This document shows positions 40,633 through 48,649 of a DNA stretch of 64,000 bases, one piece after another (the first letter of the stretch is position 1; each line of letters starts with the position of its first letter). The notes under the pieces are model-generated. The model did not search any database and was not told where the DNA came from. It was given only the letters and a program-made list of their open reading frames with translations. The stretch comes from Alphaproteobacteria bacterium (GTDB taxonomy: Bacteria; Pseudomonadota; Alphaproteobacteria; Bin95). The stretch spans positions 1 through 64,000 of the forward strand of contig JAJECF010000048.1 of the NCBI GenBank assembly GCA_022822125.1, read 5' to 3'. The position numbers and the translations under genes were made by a program.

Positions 40633-42982
40633 CCGGCCCGGAACCGTCGGGCAGCCCCTGCCGCGCAGCGGCGCGAGGCGGTTTGCCGCCGGCCGCGGCA
40701 AATATGCCGGCGACCTCCGCTTCCCCGGCCTGCTCCACCTCGCCTTTGTCCGAAGCCCGCATGCGCATGCCCGAATCGTGAAGATCGATCCGGCGCCGGC
40801 GCTCGCCGCCGTGCCGGCCGCAAGAGTGTTCACCGGGGCCGATATTGCGGCGGTCTGCACGCCCTGGCAGGGGAAGATGGACCATCTGCCAACGCTGGTC
40901 TCGCCGCCGCAGCATGCCGTCGCGGTGGACCGCGCGGTCTGGCAGGGCGAGCCCGTCGCCGCGGTCGTCGCCGCCAGCCGCGCTCTGGCCGAGGACGCCG
41001 CGGCCGCAGTCGCTGTCGAGTGGGAGCCGCTGGCGCCGGCCGCAATCCGCGACCGCACGCTGGACGAGGATGCCGCGCCGGCCCATCCGCAGCTCGGCGG
41101 CAATCTCGCTTATGCCGCCGCGATCCGGGCCGGAGACCCGGAGGCCGCGCTTGCCGGGGCAGCGCATGTCGTGGAGGGCCGCTTCTCCTTCGCGCGGCAT
41201 ACCGGCGTGCCGCTCGAACCGAGGACGGTGATTGCCGACTATGACCCGGGCGAGGGCCGGCTCACTGTTCATGGCAGCCACCAGGCGCCCTGGCACCAGC
41301 AGGACACGCTGTCGCGCCATCTCGGCATCCCCGAACACCTCGTCCGCGTGGTCACGCCCGATATCGGCGGCGGGTTCGGCATCAAGCTGCACGTCTATGG
41401 CGAGGAGGTCGCGGTCTCGGCCGTCAGCAGGATCCTCGGCCGGCCGGTCAAATATGCTGCAGACCGCCTGGAATCCTTCGTCAGCGACATCCAGGCCCGC
41501 GACCAGAGGGTGGAGGCGCGCATGGGGGTGGACGCCGACGGCGCCATCCGGGGGCTCTCCGTGGACGCGCTCTCCTCCTTCGGCGCGTTCGCCTCCTACG
41601 GCCGCGCGCCGGTCAATGAAGGCATGATGACGATCTCGATGGCCGGCGGCCCCTACGCCAACGGGCACTATGAAGGCCGGCTGCGCATCGCCTTCCAGAA
41701 CAAGCCGCCGTCCGGCATGTACCGCGCGGTCGGCCAGCCGATCGCCTGCGCAGTGACCGAGCAGCTTCTCGACCGGGCGGCGCACGCCATCGGCATCGAC
41801 CCGGTGGAGATGCGCCGGCGCAACTACTGGGCCGGGGACGCCTTTCCGCTGAGGACGCCCGGCGGCATCGCCATGGACCGGCTGAGCCTCCGGCAGTGCC
41901 TCGACAGGCTGGTCTCCATGATGGGCTATGACGCGCTCCGCGCCGAGCAGGCGGCGCTGCGCCGAAACGGGGTCTATCGCGGCATCGGGGTCGCGACCTT
42001 CCTCGAAATGACCGCCATCGGCGCGGAGCGCTACGGCCCGGCGGGGGCCCGCATCAGCACCCAGGACGGCGCGACCGTGCGGCTCGAACCGTCCGGCAGG
42101 GTGCGCTGCGTCACCTCGGTCATCGAGATCGGGCAGGGAACCTTGAGCGCGCTCGCGCAGATTGTCGCCGACCGGCTGGGCGTGGCGCCTGAGGATGTCG
42201 GCGTGGTGGGCGGGGACACGGCGCTCACCCCCTATGGCGGCGGCGCCTGGGCCTCGCGCGGGCTGACCATAGGCGGCGAGGCCGCCTGGCGCGCGGCGGA
42301 AGGCCTGCGCGAGAACATCCTCGAACTCGCCGGTTCGATCCTCCAGGCCGATCCCGCCGGGCTCGACCTCGCGGGCGGCGCGGTCTGCGACCGGGCGACG
42401 GGAGAGGCCCGGATTACGCTCGCCGAAATCGGGCGCATCGGCCATTTCCGCCAGGACACCCTGCCGCCGGGCGTGCAGCCGGAACTCGCCGTCACCCGCC
42501 ACTACGCGCCCGACGACGTGCCCTTTGCGCTCGCCAACGGCGTGCAGGGCTCGTTGCTGGAGGTCGATGCGGAGACCGGCGAGGTGCGTCTGCTCGACCA
42601 CTGGGTGGTCGAGGATTGCGGGCGGATCGTCAACCCGCTCCTGGTGGAGGAGCAGATCAGGGGCGGCGTCGTGCAGGGGATCGGCGGGGCGCTGTTCGAG
42701 GAATGCCGCTACGACGAGCACGGCCAGTTGCTGAACGGCAGCCTCGCCGATTACCTGGTTCCGATGGCGGCGGAGCTGCCGGACATCCATGTCGGCCATG
42801 TCGAAACCCCGCTCAGGGGCACCGCGCTCGGCGCCAAGGGGGCAGGCGAGGCCGGAACGGTCGGCGCGCCGGCGGCCGTGCTGCTCGCGGTGAACGACGC
42901 GCTCAGGCCGCTCGGCGCGCAGGTCTCGAGCCTTCCGATCACGCCGGCGACCGTCCTGAACGCCCTCGCGGCGGCGGCCTGA
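40625..42982 (+). CDS. Molybdenum hydroxylase large subunit (CoxL/XdhB-like, molybdopterin-binding)
   Basis: A 785-residue molybdopterin-binding subunit of the xanthine dehydrogenase family. GQPLPRSGARRFAAGRGKYA starts the first domain; HTGVPLEPRTVIADYD, TPDIGGGFGIKLHVYGEEVA and PPSGMYRAVGQPIACAVTEQ line the cofactor site, the last being closer to the xanthine dehydrogenase YRxxGxP loop than to the AYRCSFR of form-I CO dehydrogenase. GAKGAGEAGTVGAP holds the catalytic Glu at residue 742. Such enzymes need a FAD subunit and an iron-sulfur subunit; no FAD subunit gene is present and the iron-sulfur one is reduced to 44 codons, so activity depends on partners encoded elsewhere, or is lost. Translation starts at GTG 40625. 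Confidence 0.92.
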   Translation: MTDRPGTVGQPLPRSGARRFAAGRGKYAGDLRFPGLLHLAFVRSPHAHARIVKIDPAPALAAVPAARVFTGADIAAVCTPWQGKMDHLPTLVSPPQHAVAVDRAVWQGEPVAAVVAASRALAEDAAAAVAVEWEPLAPAAIRDRTLDEDAAPAHPQLGGNLAYAAAIRAGDPEAALAGAAHVVEGRFSFARHTGVPLEPRTVIADYDPGEGRLTVHGSHQAPWHQQDTLSRHLGIPEHLVRVVTPDIGGGFGIKLHVYGEEVAVSAVSRILGRPVKYAADRLESFVSDIQARDQRVEARMGVDADGAIRGLSVDALSSFGAFASYGRAPVNEGMMTISMAGGPYANGHYEGRLRIAFQNKPPSGMYRAVGQPIACAVTEQLLDRAAHAIGIDPVEMRRRNYWAGDAFPLRTPGGIAMDRLSLRQCLDRLVSMMGYDALRAEQAALRRNGVYRGIGVATFLEMTAIGAERYGPAGARISTQDGATVRLEPSGRVRCVTSVIEIGQGTLSALAQIVADRLGVAPEDVGVVGGDTALTPYGGGAWASRGLTIGGEAAWRAAEGLRENILELAGSILQADPAGLDLAGGAVCDRATGEARITLAEIGRIGHFRQDTLPPGVQPELAVTRHYAPDDVPFALANGVQGSLLEVDAETGEVRLLDHWVVEDCGRIVNPLLVEEQIRGGVVQGIGGALFEECRYDEHGQLLNGSLADYLVPMAAELPDIHVGHVETPLRGTALGAKGAGEAGTVGAPAAVLLAVNDALRPLGAQVSSLPITPATVLNALAAAA

Positions 42983-43004
42983 CGGGCTGGCTGGACAATC
43001 CGGG

Positions 43005-44000
43005 ATGGAAGAAACCCGCAGACCCGTCCGCTACCTGTCCGGGGCCGATCTCGACGGGCTCGGCCTCGGCATGGGCGCGCTTGTGGACATTCTGGAGGAG
43101 GCGTTCCGGGCGAAGGCGGCGGGCGAGGTGGAGATGCCGCCCAAGATCTTCTTCCACCGGGGCGGTCCGCGTTTCTACAGCGCGATGGTCGCGGCCTCCC
43201 CCGCGCTCGGCTATGCCGGCTGCAAGTGGCAGAGCGGCGACCCGGACAACCCCGCCAACGGCCTGCCCTACATCCAGGGCCTCTACATCCTGACCGAGGA
43301 CGGGACCGGGAGCATGCGCGCCGTCATGGACGCGGAATGGATCACCGGACGGCGCACCGCGGCCGCCTCCGCGCTCGTCATCCGGCATCTGGCGAAAGCG
43401 GACGCCCGCACGCTCGGCATTCTCGGCTGCGGCCTGCAGGCGCGCGCGCATCTGGAGGCTGTCCATGCCGTCCGGCCCGGCATCGACCGCTGCCTGTGCT
43501 ACGACATCCGCCCCGAACGGCAGGAGCGGTTCGTTGCGGAGATGACGGGCCGGTTTGGTTTCGCGTCCGTCGAGGGGACGGGCGGGCCTGAAGAGGTCGC
43601 CCGGAGTTCGGACGTGCTGGTGACCGGCGGGCCGATCGAGAAGGACCGCAGGCCCGTCATCCGGCCGGACTGGATCGGGGCCGGCGCGCTGGTCGTCACC
43701 ATCGACTATGACAGCTATGTCACCGACGAGGCGATCCGGACGATGGACCTGCTGCTGACCGACGATTTCGCCCAGATCGAGGACGCGCGGCGGCATGAGG
43801 GGAAGTTCCCGGCGGTGGACCGCGTGGATGCTACCGTCGCGGAGCTGGTGGCGCATGGCAGGGGCGCCAGAACTTCCGATACGCAGCGGATTCTGGCCTT
43901 CAATCTCGGCATCGCGCTGGAGGACCTGGCGGTGGCGGTCGAGCTCCTGAAGCGGGCCGAACAGAGCGGCGCCGGGACGATGCTGCCCGCCCGGGGGTGA
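43005..44000 (+). CDS. Ornithine cyclodeaminase/mu-crystallin family protein
   Basis: A 331-residue NAD(P)-binding protein of the ornithine cyclodeaminase/mu-crystallin family. The N-terminal region has VEMPPKIFFHRGGPRFYSAM, with the substrate Lys position; the Rossmann motif LGILGCGLQARAHLEAVHAV is near residues 136-155; and DVLVTGGPIEKDR and GALVVTIDYDSYVTDEAIR follow. Relatives also act as alanine dehydrogenase or ketimine reductase, so cyclodeaminase activity is not assured. It lies 22 bp after the molybdenum hydroxylase gene and probably shares its operon. A dispersed repeat follows its stop. Confidence 0.87.
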   Translation: MEETRRPVRYLSGADLDGLGLGMGALVDILEEAFRAKAAGEVEMPPKIFFHRGGPRFYSAMVAASPALGYAGCKWQSGDPDNPANGLPYIQGLYILTEDGTGSMRAVMDAEWITGRRTAAASALVIRHLAKADARTLGILGCGLQARAHLEAVHAVRPGIDRCLCYDIRPERQERFVAEMTGRFGFASVEGTGGPEEVARSSDVLVTGGPIEKDRRPVIRPDWIGAGALVVTIDYDSYVTDEAIRTMDLLLTDDFAQIEDARRHEGKFPAVDRVDATVAELVAHGRGARTSDTQRILAFNLGIALEDLAVAVELLKRAEQSGAGTMLPARG

Positions 44001-44037
44001 CCCGTTCGGGCTGAAACGGAAATCCGGGCGTCCCCTT

Positions 44038-44095
44038 CGACAAGCTCAGGACAGGCTCCTTCGATACGCGGCTGACGCCGCTACTCAGGATGAGG
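44038..44095 (+). repeat. Dispersed repeat, copy D with extension
   Basis: Core 44058-44095, identical to copy C in its central TTCGATACGCGGCTGACGCC, preceded at about 44036-44057 by the extension TTCGACAAGCTCAGGACAGG, which is also seen in diverged form before copy A at 20.67 kb. Lies in the 134-bp convergent gap between the cyclodeaminase-like gene and the quinone oxidoreductase. Confidence 0.85.
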
Positions 44096-44134
44096 AAAGA
44101 GGGCCGCCGCCCGCGCTGGCCACCCGGCGCCGCG

Positions 44135-45130
44135 TCAGGGCAGGAGCAGGATCTTGCCGATATGCGCGCTCGATTCCATCAGCCGGTGGGCCTCTGCCGC
44201 CTGTGCCAGCGGGAAGCGGGCATGCGTCACCGGGCGGAGTTCGCCCGAAGCGAAGCGCGGCCAGGCGTAGTCCGCCACCTCCCGGCAGATTCGCCCCTTC
44301 TCCCCGACGGAGCGCGGCCGCAGCATCGAGCCGGTCACGACAAGGTGCTTGCGCTGGACGAGGCCGAAATTCACCTCCGCCTGCGCGCCCTGCATGAAGG
44401 CGACGAAACAGAGCCGCCCGCCATGGTTCAGCAATTCGAGCTGGCGCTGGATATAGCCGCCGCCCACCATGTCGAGAATGACATCGGCCCCGCCCGCTGC
44501 GTCGCGCGCAGCCGCCACGAAATCCTCCTCGCGGTAGTTGATCGCCCGGTCGGCCCCGAGCGCCTCGCAGGCGGCGGCCTTCTCCGCGCTGCCGGCCGTC
44601 GCGAGCACGGTGCAGCCCCAGGCCTTCGCAAGCTGGATCGCGGTCGTGCCGATGCCGCTGGAGCCGCCCTGCACGAGGAAAGTCTCGCCGGGCCTGAGCG
44701 CGCAGGCCTGGAAGACATTGGCCCAGACGGTGGCGTAGGTCTCCGGCAGGCCGCCCGCCTCGATCAGGTCCACGCCCTCCGGCACGGCCATGCACTGGGC
44801 GGCCGGCACGGCGGTGTATTCGCAGTAGCCGTCGCCGGAGAGCAGCGCGCAGACCGGTTCGCCCACCGCCCAGCCCTCGACGCCCGCGCCGAGCGCGGCC
44901 ACGGTGCCGGAGCATTCGAGGCCGATGATGTCGGAGGCGCCCGGCGGCAGGGGGTAGCTGCCGGCGCGCTGCATGCAGTCGGCGCGGTTGATGCCAGCGG
45001 CCGCGATGCGGATCAGCACCTCGCCGGGGCCGGGCCGGGGCACGGGCCGGCGGCCGGGCACCAGCGCCTCCGGGCCTCCGGGCGTCGGAGTTTCGATCAC
45101 GGTCATTTCGGCGGGCAATGCGTTGGCCAT
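44135..45130 (-). CDS. NAD(P)H-quinone oxidoreductase (zeta-crystallin/PIG3-like)
   Basis: A 331-residue medium-chain dehydrogenase/reductase without catalytic zinc. GEVLIRIAAAGINRADCMQR (about residues 36-55) and DIIGLECSGTVAALGAG are the N-terminal signatures; the nucleotide site is TFLVQGGSSGIGTTAIQLAK near 139-158, and GADVILDMVGGGYIQRQLEL follows. It is expected to reduce quinones or enones with NADPH. ATG at 45130 is preferred, with ATG at 45106 as an alternative. It is divergent from a DUF1192 gene, with 57 bp between the starts. Confidence 0.9.
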   Translation of the reverse strand: MANALPAEMTVIETPTPGGPEALVPGRRPVPRPGPGEVLIRIAAAGINRADCMQRAGSYPLPPGASDIIGLECSGTVAALGAGVEGWAVGEPVCALLSGDGYCEYTAVPAAQCMAVPEGVDLIEAGGLPETYATVWANVFQACALRPGETFLVQGGSSGIGTTAIQLAKAWGCTVLATAGSAEKAAACEALGADRAINYREEDFVAAARDAAGGADVILDMVGGGYIQRQLELLNHGGRLCFVAFMQGAQAEVNFGLVQRKHLVVTGSMLRPRSVGEKGRICREVADYAWPRFASGELRPVTHARFPLAQAAEAHRLMESSAHIGKILLLP

Positions 45131-45187
45131 CTCGGTCCGTTCCGGGTAAAGGGCAAGGCCGGCGACATTGGCAAGCGGAGGCCCGCC

Positions 45188-45373
45188 ATGCAAGACGAAG
45201 ACGAGAAACCCCGCCCGCCGGACTACACGCTCGGCGACGACCTCTCCCAGCTCTCCGTGGGGGACCTGGAGGAGCTCGCCGCCCGGCTCCGCGCCGAGGC
45301 CGGGCGCGTCGATGAGGAGCGCGAGCGGAAAAAAGGCGCCATCGGCGGCGCCGCAGCCCTGTTCAGGACCTGA
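45188..45373 (+). CDS. DUF1192 family small protein
   Basis: A 61-residue acidic protein of the DUF1192 family, found in Alphaproteobacteria. The middle reads LGDDLSQLSVGDLEELAARL followed by RAEAGRVDEERERKKGAIGG, a short coiled-coil-like helix, and it ends AALFRT, a conserved tail of the family. No function is known. The ATG at 45188 lies 57 bp from the divergent quinone oxidoreductase start, an adjacency that recurs in related genomes. Confidence 0.85.
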   Translation: MQDEDEKPRPPDYTLGDDLSQLSVGDLEELAARLRAEAGRVDEERERKKGAIGGAAALFRT

Positions 45374-45385
45374 GGCGGGGGCCGT

Positions 45386-45564
45386 CCTTCGATACGCGGC
45401 TGGCGCCGCTACTCAGGATGAGGATTGGGGATAGCGATGCGGCTGGCGGTCCGGACCGAACCCTCACCCCAAGTATCCGTGCGGCCTCCCGCCCCCTCCG
45501 AGTAGCGGCGCCAGCCTCCCGCTCCTCATCCCGAGTAGCGGCGCCAGCCGCGTATCGAGGGACG
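45386..45564. repeat. Dispersed repeat, inverted doublet plus partial copy (E, F)
   Basis: Copy E (45386-45423, rightward) and copy F (45524-45564, leftward, CCTCATCCCGAGTAGCGGCG at its start) form an inverted doublet about 100 bases apart; between them a truncated leftward fragment, CTCCGAGTAGCGGCGCCAGC, lies at 45496-45516. This fills most of the 241-bp gap between DUF1192 and the ferredoxin gene. The truncated copy suggests repeated insertion or slippage at this site. Confidence 0.85.
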
Positions 45565-45614
45565 GCCGCCATGTTCAAGAAGCGAACCGGGCATGCTAGC
45601 ATCGGCGCGGAACC

Positions 45615-45842
45615 ATGAACGCAAGCGGAGGGTCGCGGGCCGTGAGAATCAAGGTCGATCCCGATCTGTGCGAGGGCCATAACCGCTGTTTCGCGCTGGC
45701 GCCGGCGCTGTTCGAGGTGGACGATTACGGCCTGTCCCGCGCGCTGAACGACGGCGTTGTGCCGCCCGGCCGGGAAGAACAGGCCCGGCTCGCTATCGAC
45801 AATTGCCCCGAATTCGCGATTTCGGTCGTGGACGAGGACTGA
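45615..45842 (+). CDS. Small ferredoxin of the P450-associated [3Fe-4S]/[4Fe-4S] type
   Basis: A 75-residue ferredoxin. The ligand pattern is Cys19-EG-His22-NR-Cys25 and Cys64-Pro, i.e. the CxxHxxC...CP pattern of ferredoxins that accompany cytochromes P450 and carry a [3Fe-4S] cluster or a His-modified [4Fe-4S] cluster. The start could also be the internal GTG before RIKVDPDLCEG (about residue 10), where the fold begins. It ends 14 bp before the first P450 gene, so it is very probably the electron donor for both P450s. No ferredoxin reductase is encoded here. Confidence 0.9.
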   Translation: MNASGGSRAVRIKVDPDLCEGHNRCFALAPALFEVDDYGLSRALNDGVVPPGREEQARLAIDNCPEFAISVVDED

Positions 45843-45856
45843 CGCGGGAGACGCTT

Positions 45857-47092
45857 ATGACCGACGCGCCGGAGACCTGCCCGGTCCATGACTGGGCGAC
45901 GGATTACGACATTTTCGACCCCGATTACGTGCGCGATCCCGTGCCGGTCTGGGACGATTTGCGCGAACGCTGCCCGATTGCGCATACGGAACGCTGGGGC
46001 GGCTCCTGGCTGCCGACGCGCTACGAGGACCTGCAGGCGATGGTCAAGATGGTGCCGGCGCTCTCCTCGCGTTCGGCGGTTGTGGTGCCGCCGCCGCCGG
46101 AATTGCGCGAGCAATTAGTGGCGGAGGCCAAGAAATACGGCAGCGAGAACCCGCCGATCACCGCCGACCCGCCGGAGCACAAGCCCTTCCGGCGGCTGAT
46201 CCTGCCCTTCTTCAGCCCCCGCGCGGTCGAGGCGCAGATTCCCTATACGCGCGCGCTCTGCAACAGCCTGATCGACGGCTTCATCGACAGGGGCGAAGCG
46301 GACGCAGCGGCCGACTATGCCCAGCAGATCACGCCGCGCGTCATCGCGCATGTGCTCGGCATCGACCCGGCGCGCGCCGACGATTTCGTCGAGTGGGTGC
46401 GCGGGATCCTGGAGCTCGGCCAGACGCAGCCGGAAATGCGCATCAAATATCGCGGCATCATTCGCGATTTCTTCCAGGAAATGGTGGCGGAACGGCGCAA
46501 GACCCCCCGCGACGACGCGATCTCGACGCTCATCGAGGCCGAGGTCGAGGGCGAGAAGCTCGACGACTACAAGATCGTCGGCGTCTGCTTCCTGCTGCTG
46601 GTGGCGGGCATCGACACCACATGGAGCTCGATCTCCTCCTCGCTGCTGCATTTCGCGACGCATGACCGGGACCGGGCGCGGATGCTGGCCGAGCCGGAGC
46701 TGTTGCCGAGCGCGGTGGAGGAGATGCTGCGCTTCTATTCGCCCGTCACCATGGCCCGCAAGGTGATGGAGCCGGTGGAGATCGGCGGCGTGGAGATGGT
46801 CCCCGGCGACAAGGTGCTGCTGAACTTCCCCGCCGCCAACCGCGACCCGGAGGCCTTCGAGCGCCCGGACGAGGTGGTGCTGGACCGCCAGCGCAACCGC
46901 CATATCGCCTTCGGCGTCGGCATCCACCGCTGCGCCGGCTCCAATCTCGCGCGGATGGAGATGCAGGTGGCGCTCCGCACATGGTTCGACCGCATTGGCG
47001 ATTTCGAACTGGCGGACCCGGACGCCGTCACATGGGCCGGCGGGCAGGTGCGCGGGCCGAGGAGCGTGCCGGTCCGTTTCGCGGCGCCCTGA
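45857..47092 (+). CDS. Cytochrome P450, tandem copy 1
   Basis: A 411-residue soluble P450. Motifs: LLLVAGIDTTWSSISSSL (I-helix AGxDTT, about residues 251-268), EEMLRFYSPVT (ExxR, near 290), and the haem loop AFGVGIHRCAGSNLARMEM with the proximal thiolate Cys359. The N-terminus CPVHDWATDYDIFDPDYVRD is shared almost unchanged with copy 2. ATG at 45857 follows GCGGGAGACG. The gene follows the ferredoxin by 14 bp and precedes copy 2 by 30 bp. It hydroxylates or otherwise oxidises an unknown organic substrate. A CYP family number cannot be assigned by eye. Confidence 0.95.
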   Translation: MTDAPETCPVHDWATDYDIFDPDYVRDPVPVWDDLRERCPIAHTERWGGSWLPTRYEDLQAMVKMVPALSSRSAVVVPPPPELREQLVAEAKKYGSENPPITADPPEHKPFRRLILPFFSPRAVEAQIPYTRALCNSLIDGFIDRGEADAAADYAQQITPRVIAHVLGIDPARADDFVEWVRGILELGQTQPEMRIKYRGIIRDFFQEMVAERRKTPRDDAISTLIEAEVEGEKLDDYKIVGVCFLLLVAGIDTTWSSISSSLLHFATHDRDRARMLAEPELLPSAVEEMLRFYSPVTMARKVMEPVEIGGVEMVPGDKVLLNFPAANRDPEAFERPDEVVLDRQRNRHIAFGVGIHRCAGSNLARMEMQVALRTWFDRIGDFELADPDAVTWAGGQVRGPRSVPVRFAAP

Positions 47093-47122
47093 GATGCGGG
47101 CGACGCAGGGGGAGACGGCGCC

Positions 47123-48367
47123 GTGACCGATAGGCGCTGCCCGGTCCGCGACTGGGCGACGGATTACGACATTTTCGACCCGGACTATGTGCGCGACCCG
47201 GCGCCGGTCTGGGACGAGTTGCGGGAACGCTGCCCGATTGCGCGCACGGAGCGCTGGGGCGGCTCCTGGCTGCCGACCCGCTACGAGCATCTGCAGAAGA
47301 TGGTCAAGATGGTGCCGGCGCTCTCCTCGCGCTCGCCGCTGGTGGTGCCGGCCTCGCCGGAAATGATGGAAATCTACGCGGCCGAGACGGAGAAATACGG
47401 CGAGACCAGCCGGACGCCGCCGATCACCTCCGACCCGCCGCGCCACCGGCCCTATCGCCGGCTCATCATGCCCTTTTTCAGCCCCCATGCGGTCGAGGCG
47501 CACATCCCCTATACGCGCGCGCTCTGCAACGGGCTGATCGACGGTTTCATCGACAGGGGCCGGGCCGACGCGGCGGCGGACTATGCCGAGCGGATCACGC
47601 CGCGCGTCATCGCGCATATCCTCGGCATCGACCCCGGCCGCGCGGACGAATTCACCGCCTGGGTGCGCGGCATGCTGGAATTCGGGCTGACCGACCCGCA
47701 GCAGATGATGGCCTGCCGCACCGCCATCCGCGCGTTCTTCCAGGAGATGGTGACCGAGCGCCGCGCCCGGCCGCGCGAGGATGCGATCTCGGCGCTGATC
47801 GCCTCCGAGGCGGAAGGCGAGAGGCTGGACGATTACAAGATCGCCGGCATGTGCCTGCTGCTTCTGGTAGCAGGCATCGACACGACATGGAGCGCGATCT
47901 CCTCCGCGCTGCTGCATTTCGCGACGCACGGGCGGGATCAGGCGCGGCTGCGCGCCGAGCCGGAACTCTGGCCGACCGCGGTGGAGGAGCTGCTGCGCTT
48001 CTATTCGCCGGTGACGATGGGGCGCATCGTGACGGAGCCGGTCGAGATCGACGGGGCGGAGATGCAGGAAGGCGACCGGGTGCTGCTCAACTTCCCCGCC
48101 GCCAACCGCGACCCGGAGGCCTTCGAGCGCGCCGGTGAGGTGGTGCTGGACCGCCGGCGCAACCGCCACATCGCCTTCGGCCTCGGCATCCACCGCTGCG
48201 CCGGCTCCAACCTCGCCCGCATGGAAATGCAGGTGGCGCTCCGCACATGGTTCGACCGCATCGGCGACTTCGAGCTGGAGGACCCGGACGGCGTTTCCTG
48301 GGCCGGCGGGCAGGTGCGCGGGCCGAGGAAAGTGCCGGTGCAGTGGGGAGCGGTGGGGTCGGGGTAG
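47123..48367 (+). CDS. Cytochrome P450, tandem copy 2
   Basis: A 414-residue P450 paralogous to its upstream neighbour: same N-terminus (CPVRDWATDYDIFDPDYVRD), same AGIDTTWSAISSAL I-helix, same ExxR (EELLRFYSPVT) and same haem loop AFGLGIHRCAGSNLARMEM with Cys359 in the identical position. Divergence is concentrated at about residues 75-95, where copy 2 has a three-residue insertion (TEKYGETSRTPP), and around 190-200, both regions near B-C and F-G loops that shape the substrate pocket. It starts at GTG 47123 after GGGGGAGACGGC. The pair is a tandem duplication, probably with differing substrate preference (inference). Confidence 0.95.
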   Translation: MTDRRCPVRDWATDYDIFDPDYVRDPAPVWDELRERCPIARTERWGGSWLPTRYEHLQKMVKMVPALSSRSPLVVPASPEMMEIYAAETEKYGETSRTPPITSDPPRHRPYRRLIMPFFSPHAVEAHIPYTRALCNGLIDGFIDRGRADAAADYAERITPRVIAHILGIDPGRADEFTAWVRGMLEFGLTDPQQMMACRTAIRAFFQEMVTERRARPREDAISALIASEAEGERLDDYKIAGMCLLLLVAGIDTTWSAISSALLHFATHGRDQARLRAEPELWPTAVEELLRFYSPVTMGRIVTEPVEIDGAEMQEGDRVLLNFPAANRDPEAFERAGEVVLDRRRNRHIAFGLGIHRCAGSNLARMEMQVALRTWFDRIGDFELEDPDGVSWAGGQVRGPRKVPVQWGAVGSG

Positions 48368-48373
48368 GCGGCG

Positions 48374-48649
48374 CTACTCCGCCGCCGGTTCCGGCGCGGC
48401 GTCGTTGCGGCGCAGGATATAGCCCTCGACGAAGGTGAGCTTGCCCTTCATCTCGACCACATCCTTCACAACCTCGCCGAGCTCTCTTTTCACCTCGGCG
48501 ATTTCTTTCTTCACTTCGCCCAGTTGGTCTTCGAACCGGTTCATCCGCTCGTTCAAGCGAGCTTCGGCGCGGTGGATGTCGGAGCGCAGCCAGGCGAAGA
48601 CAGCGACCAGTATGGCCGGCGTGATCCAGGGGGCGAGGTCGAGTTCCAT
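48374..48649 (-). CDS. Small membrane-anchored coiled-coil protein
   Basis: A 91-residue protein with one N-terminal membrane segment (APWITPAILVAVFAWLRSDI, residues 6-25), then a charged heptad-rich helix: RAEARLNERMNRFEDQLGEV followed by KKEIAEVKRELGEVVKDVVE and MKGKLTFVEGYILRRND. It is likely a dimeric or trimeric coiled coil on the cytoplasmic face. Proteins of this design are common and mostly uncharacterised. Its stop lies 6 bp from the stop of the convergent P450; the GC-rich inverted sequence at 48368-48386 between and within the ends may serve as a shared transcript end. Confidence 0.7.
   Translation of the reverse strand: MELDLAPWITPAILVAVFAWLRSDIHRAEARLNERMNRFEDQLGEVKKEIAEVKRELGEVVKDVVEMKGKLTFVEGYILRRNDAAPEPAAE

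Noticed and set aside
46115..48193. Leftward 692-codon open frame opposite the P450 genes
   Set aside because: Its internal repetition only mirrors the duplicated P450s on the other strand; composition is shadow-like and no family is recognised.
45857..48367. P450 pair as part of a terpene or polyketide cluster
   Set aside because: No terpene synthase, polyketide synthase or other biosynthetic gene is adjacent in the window.
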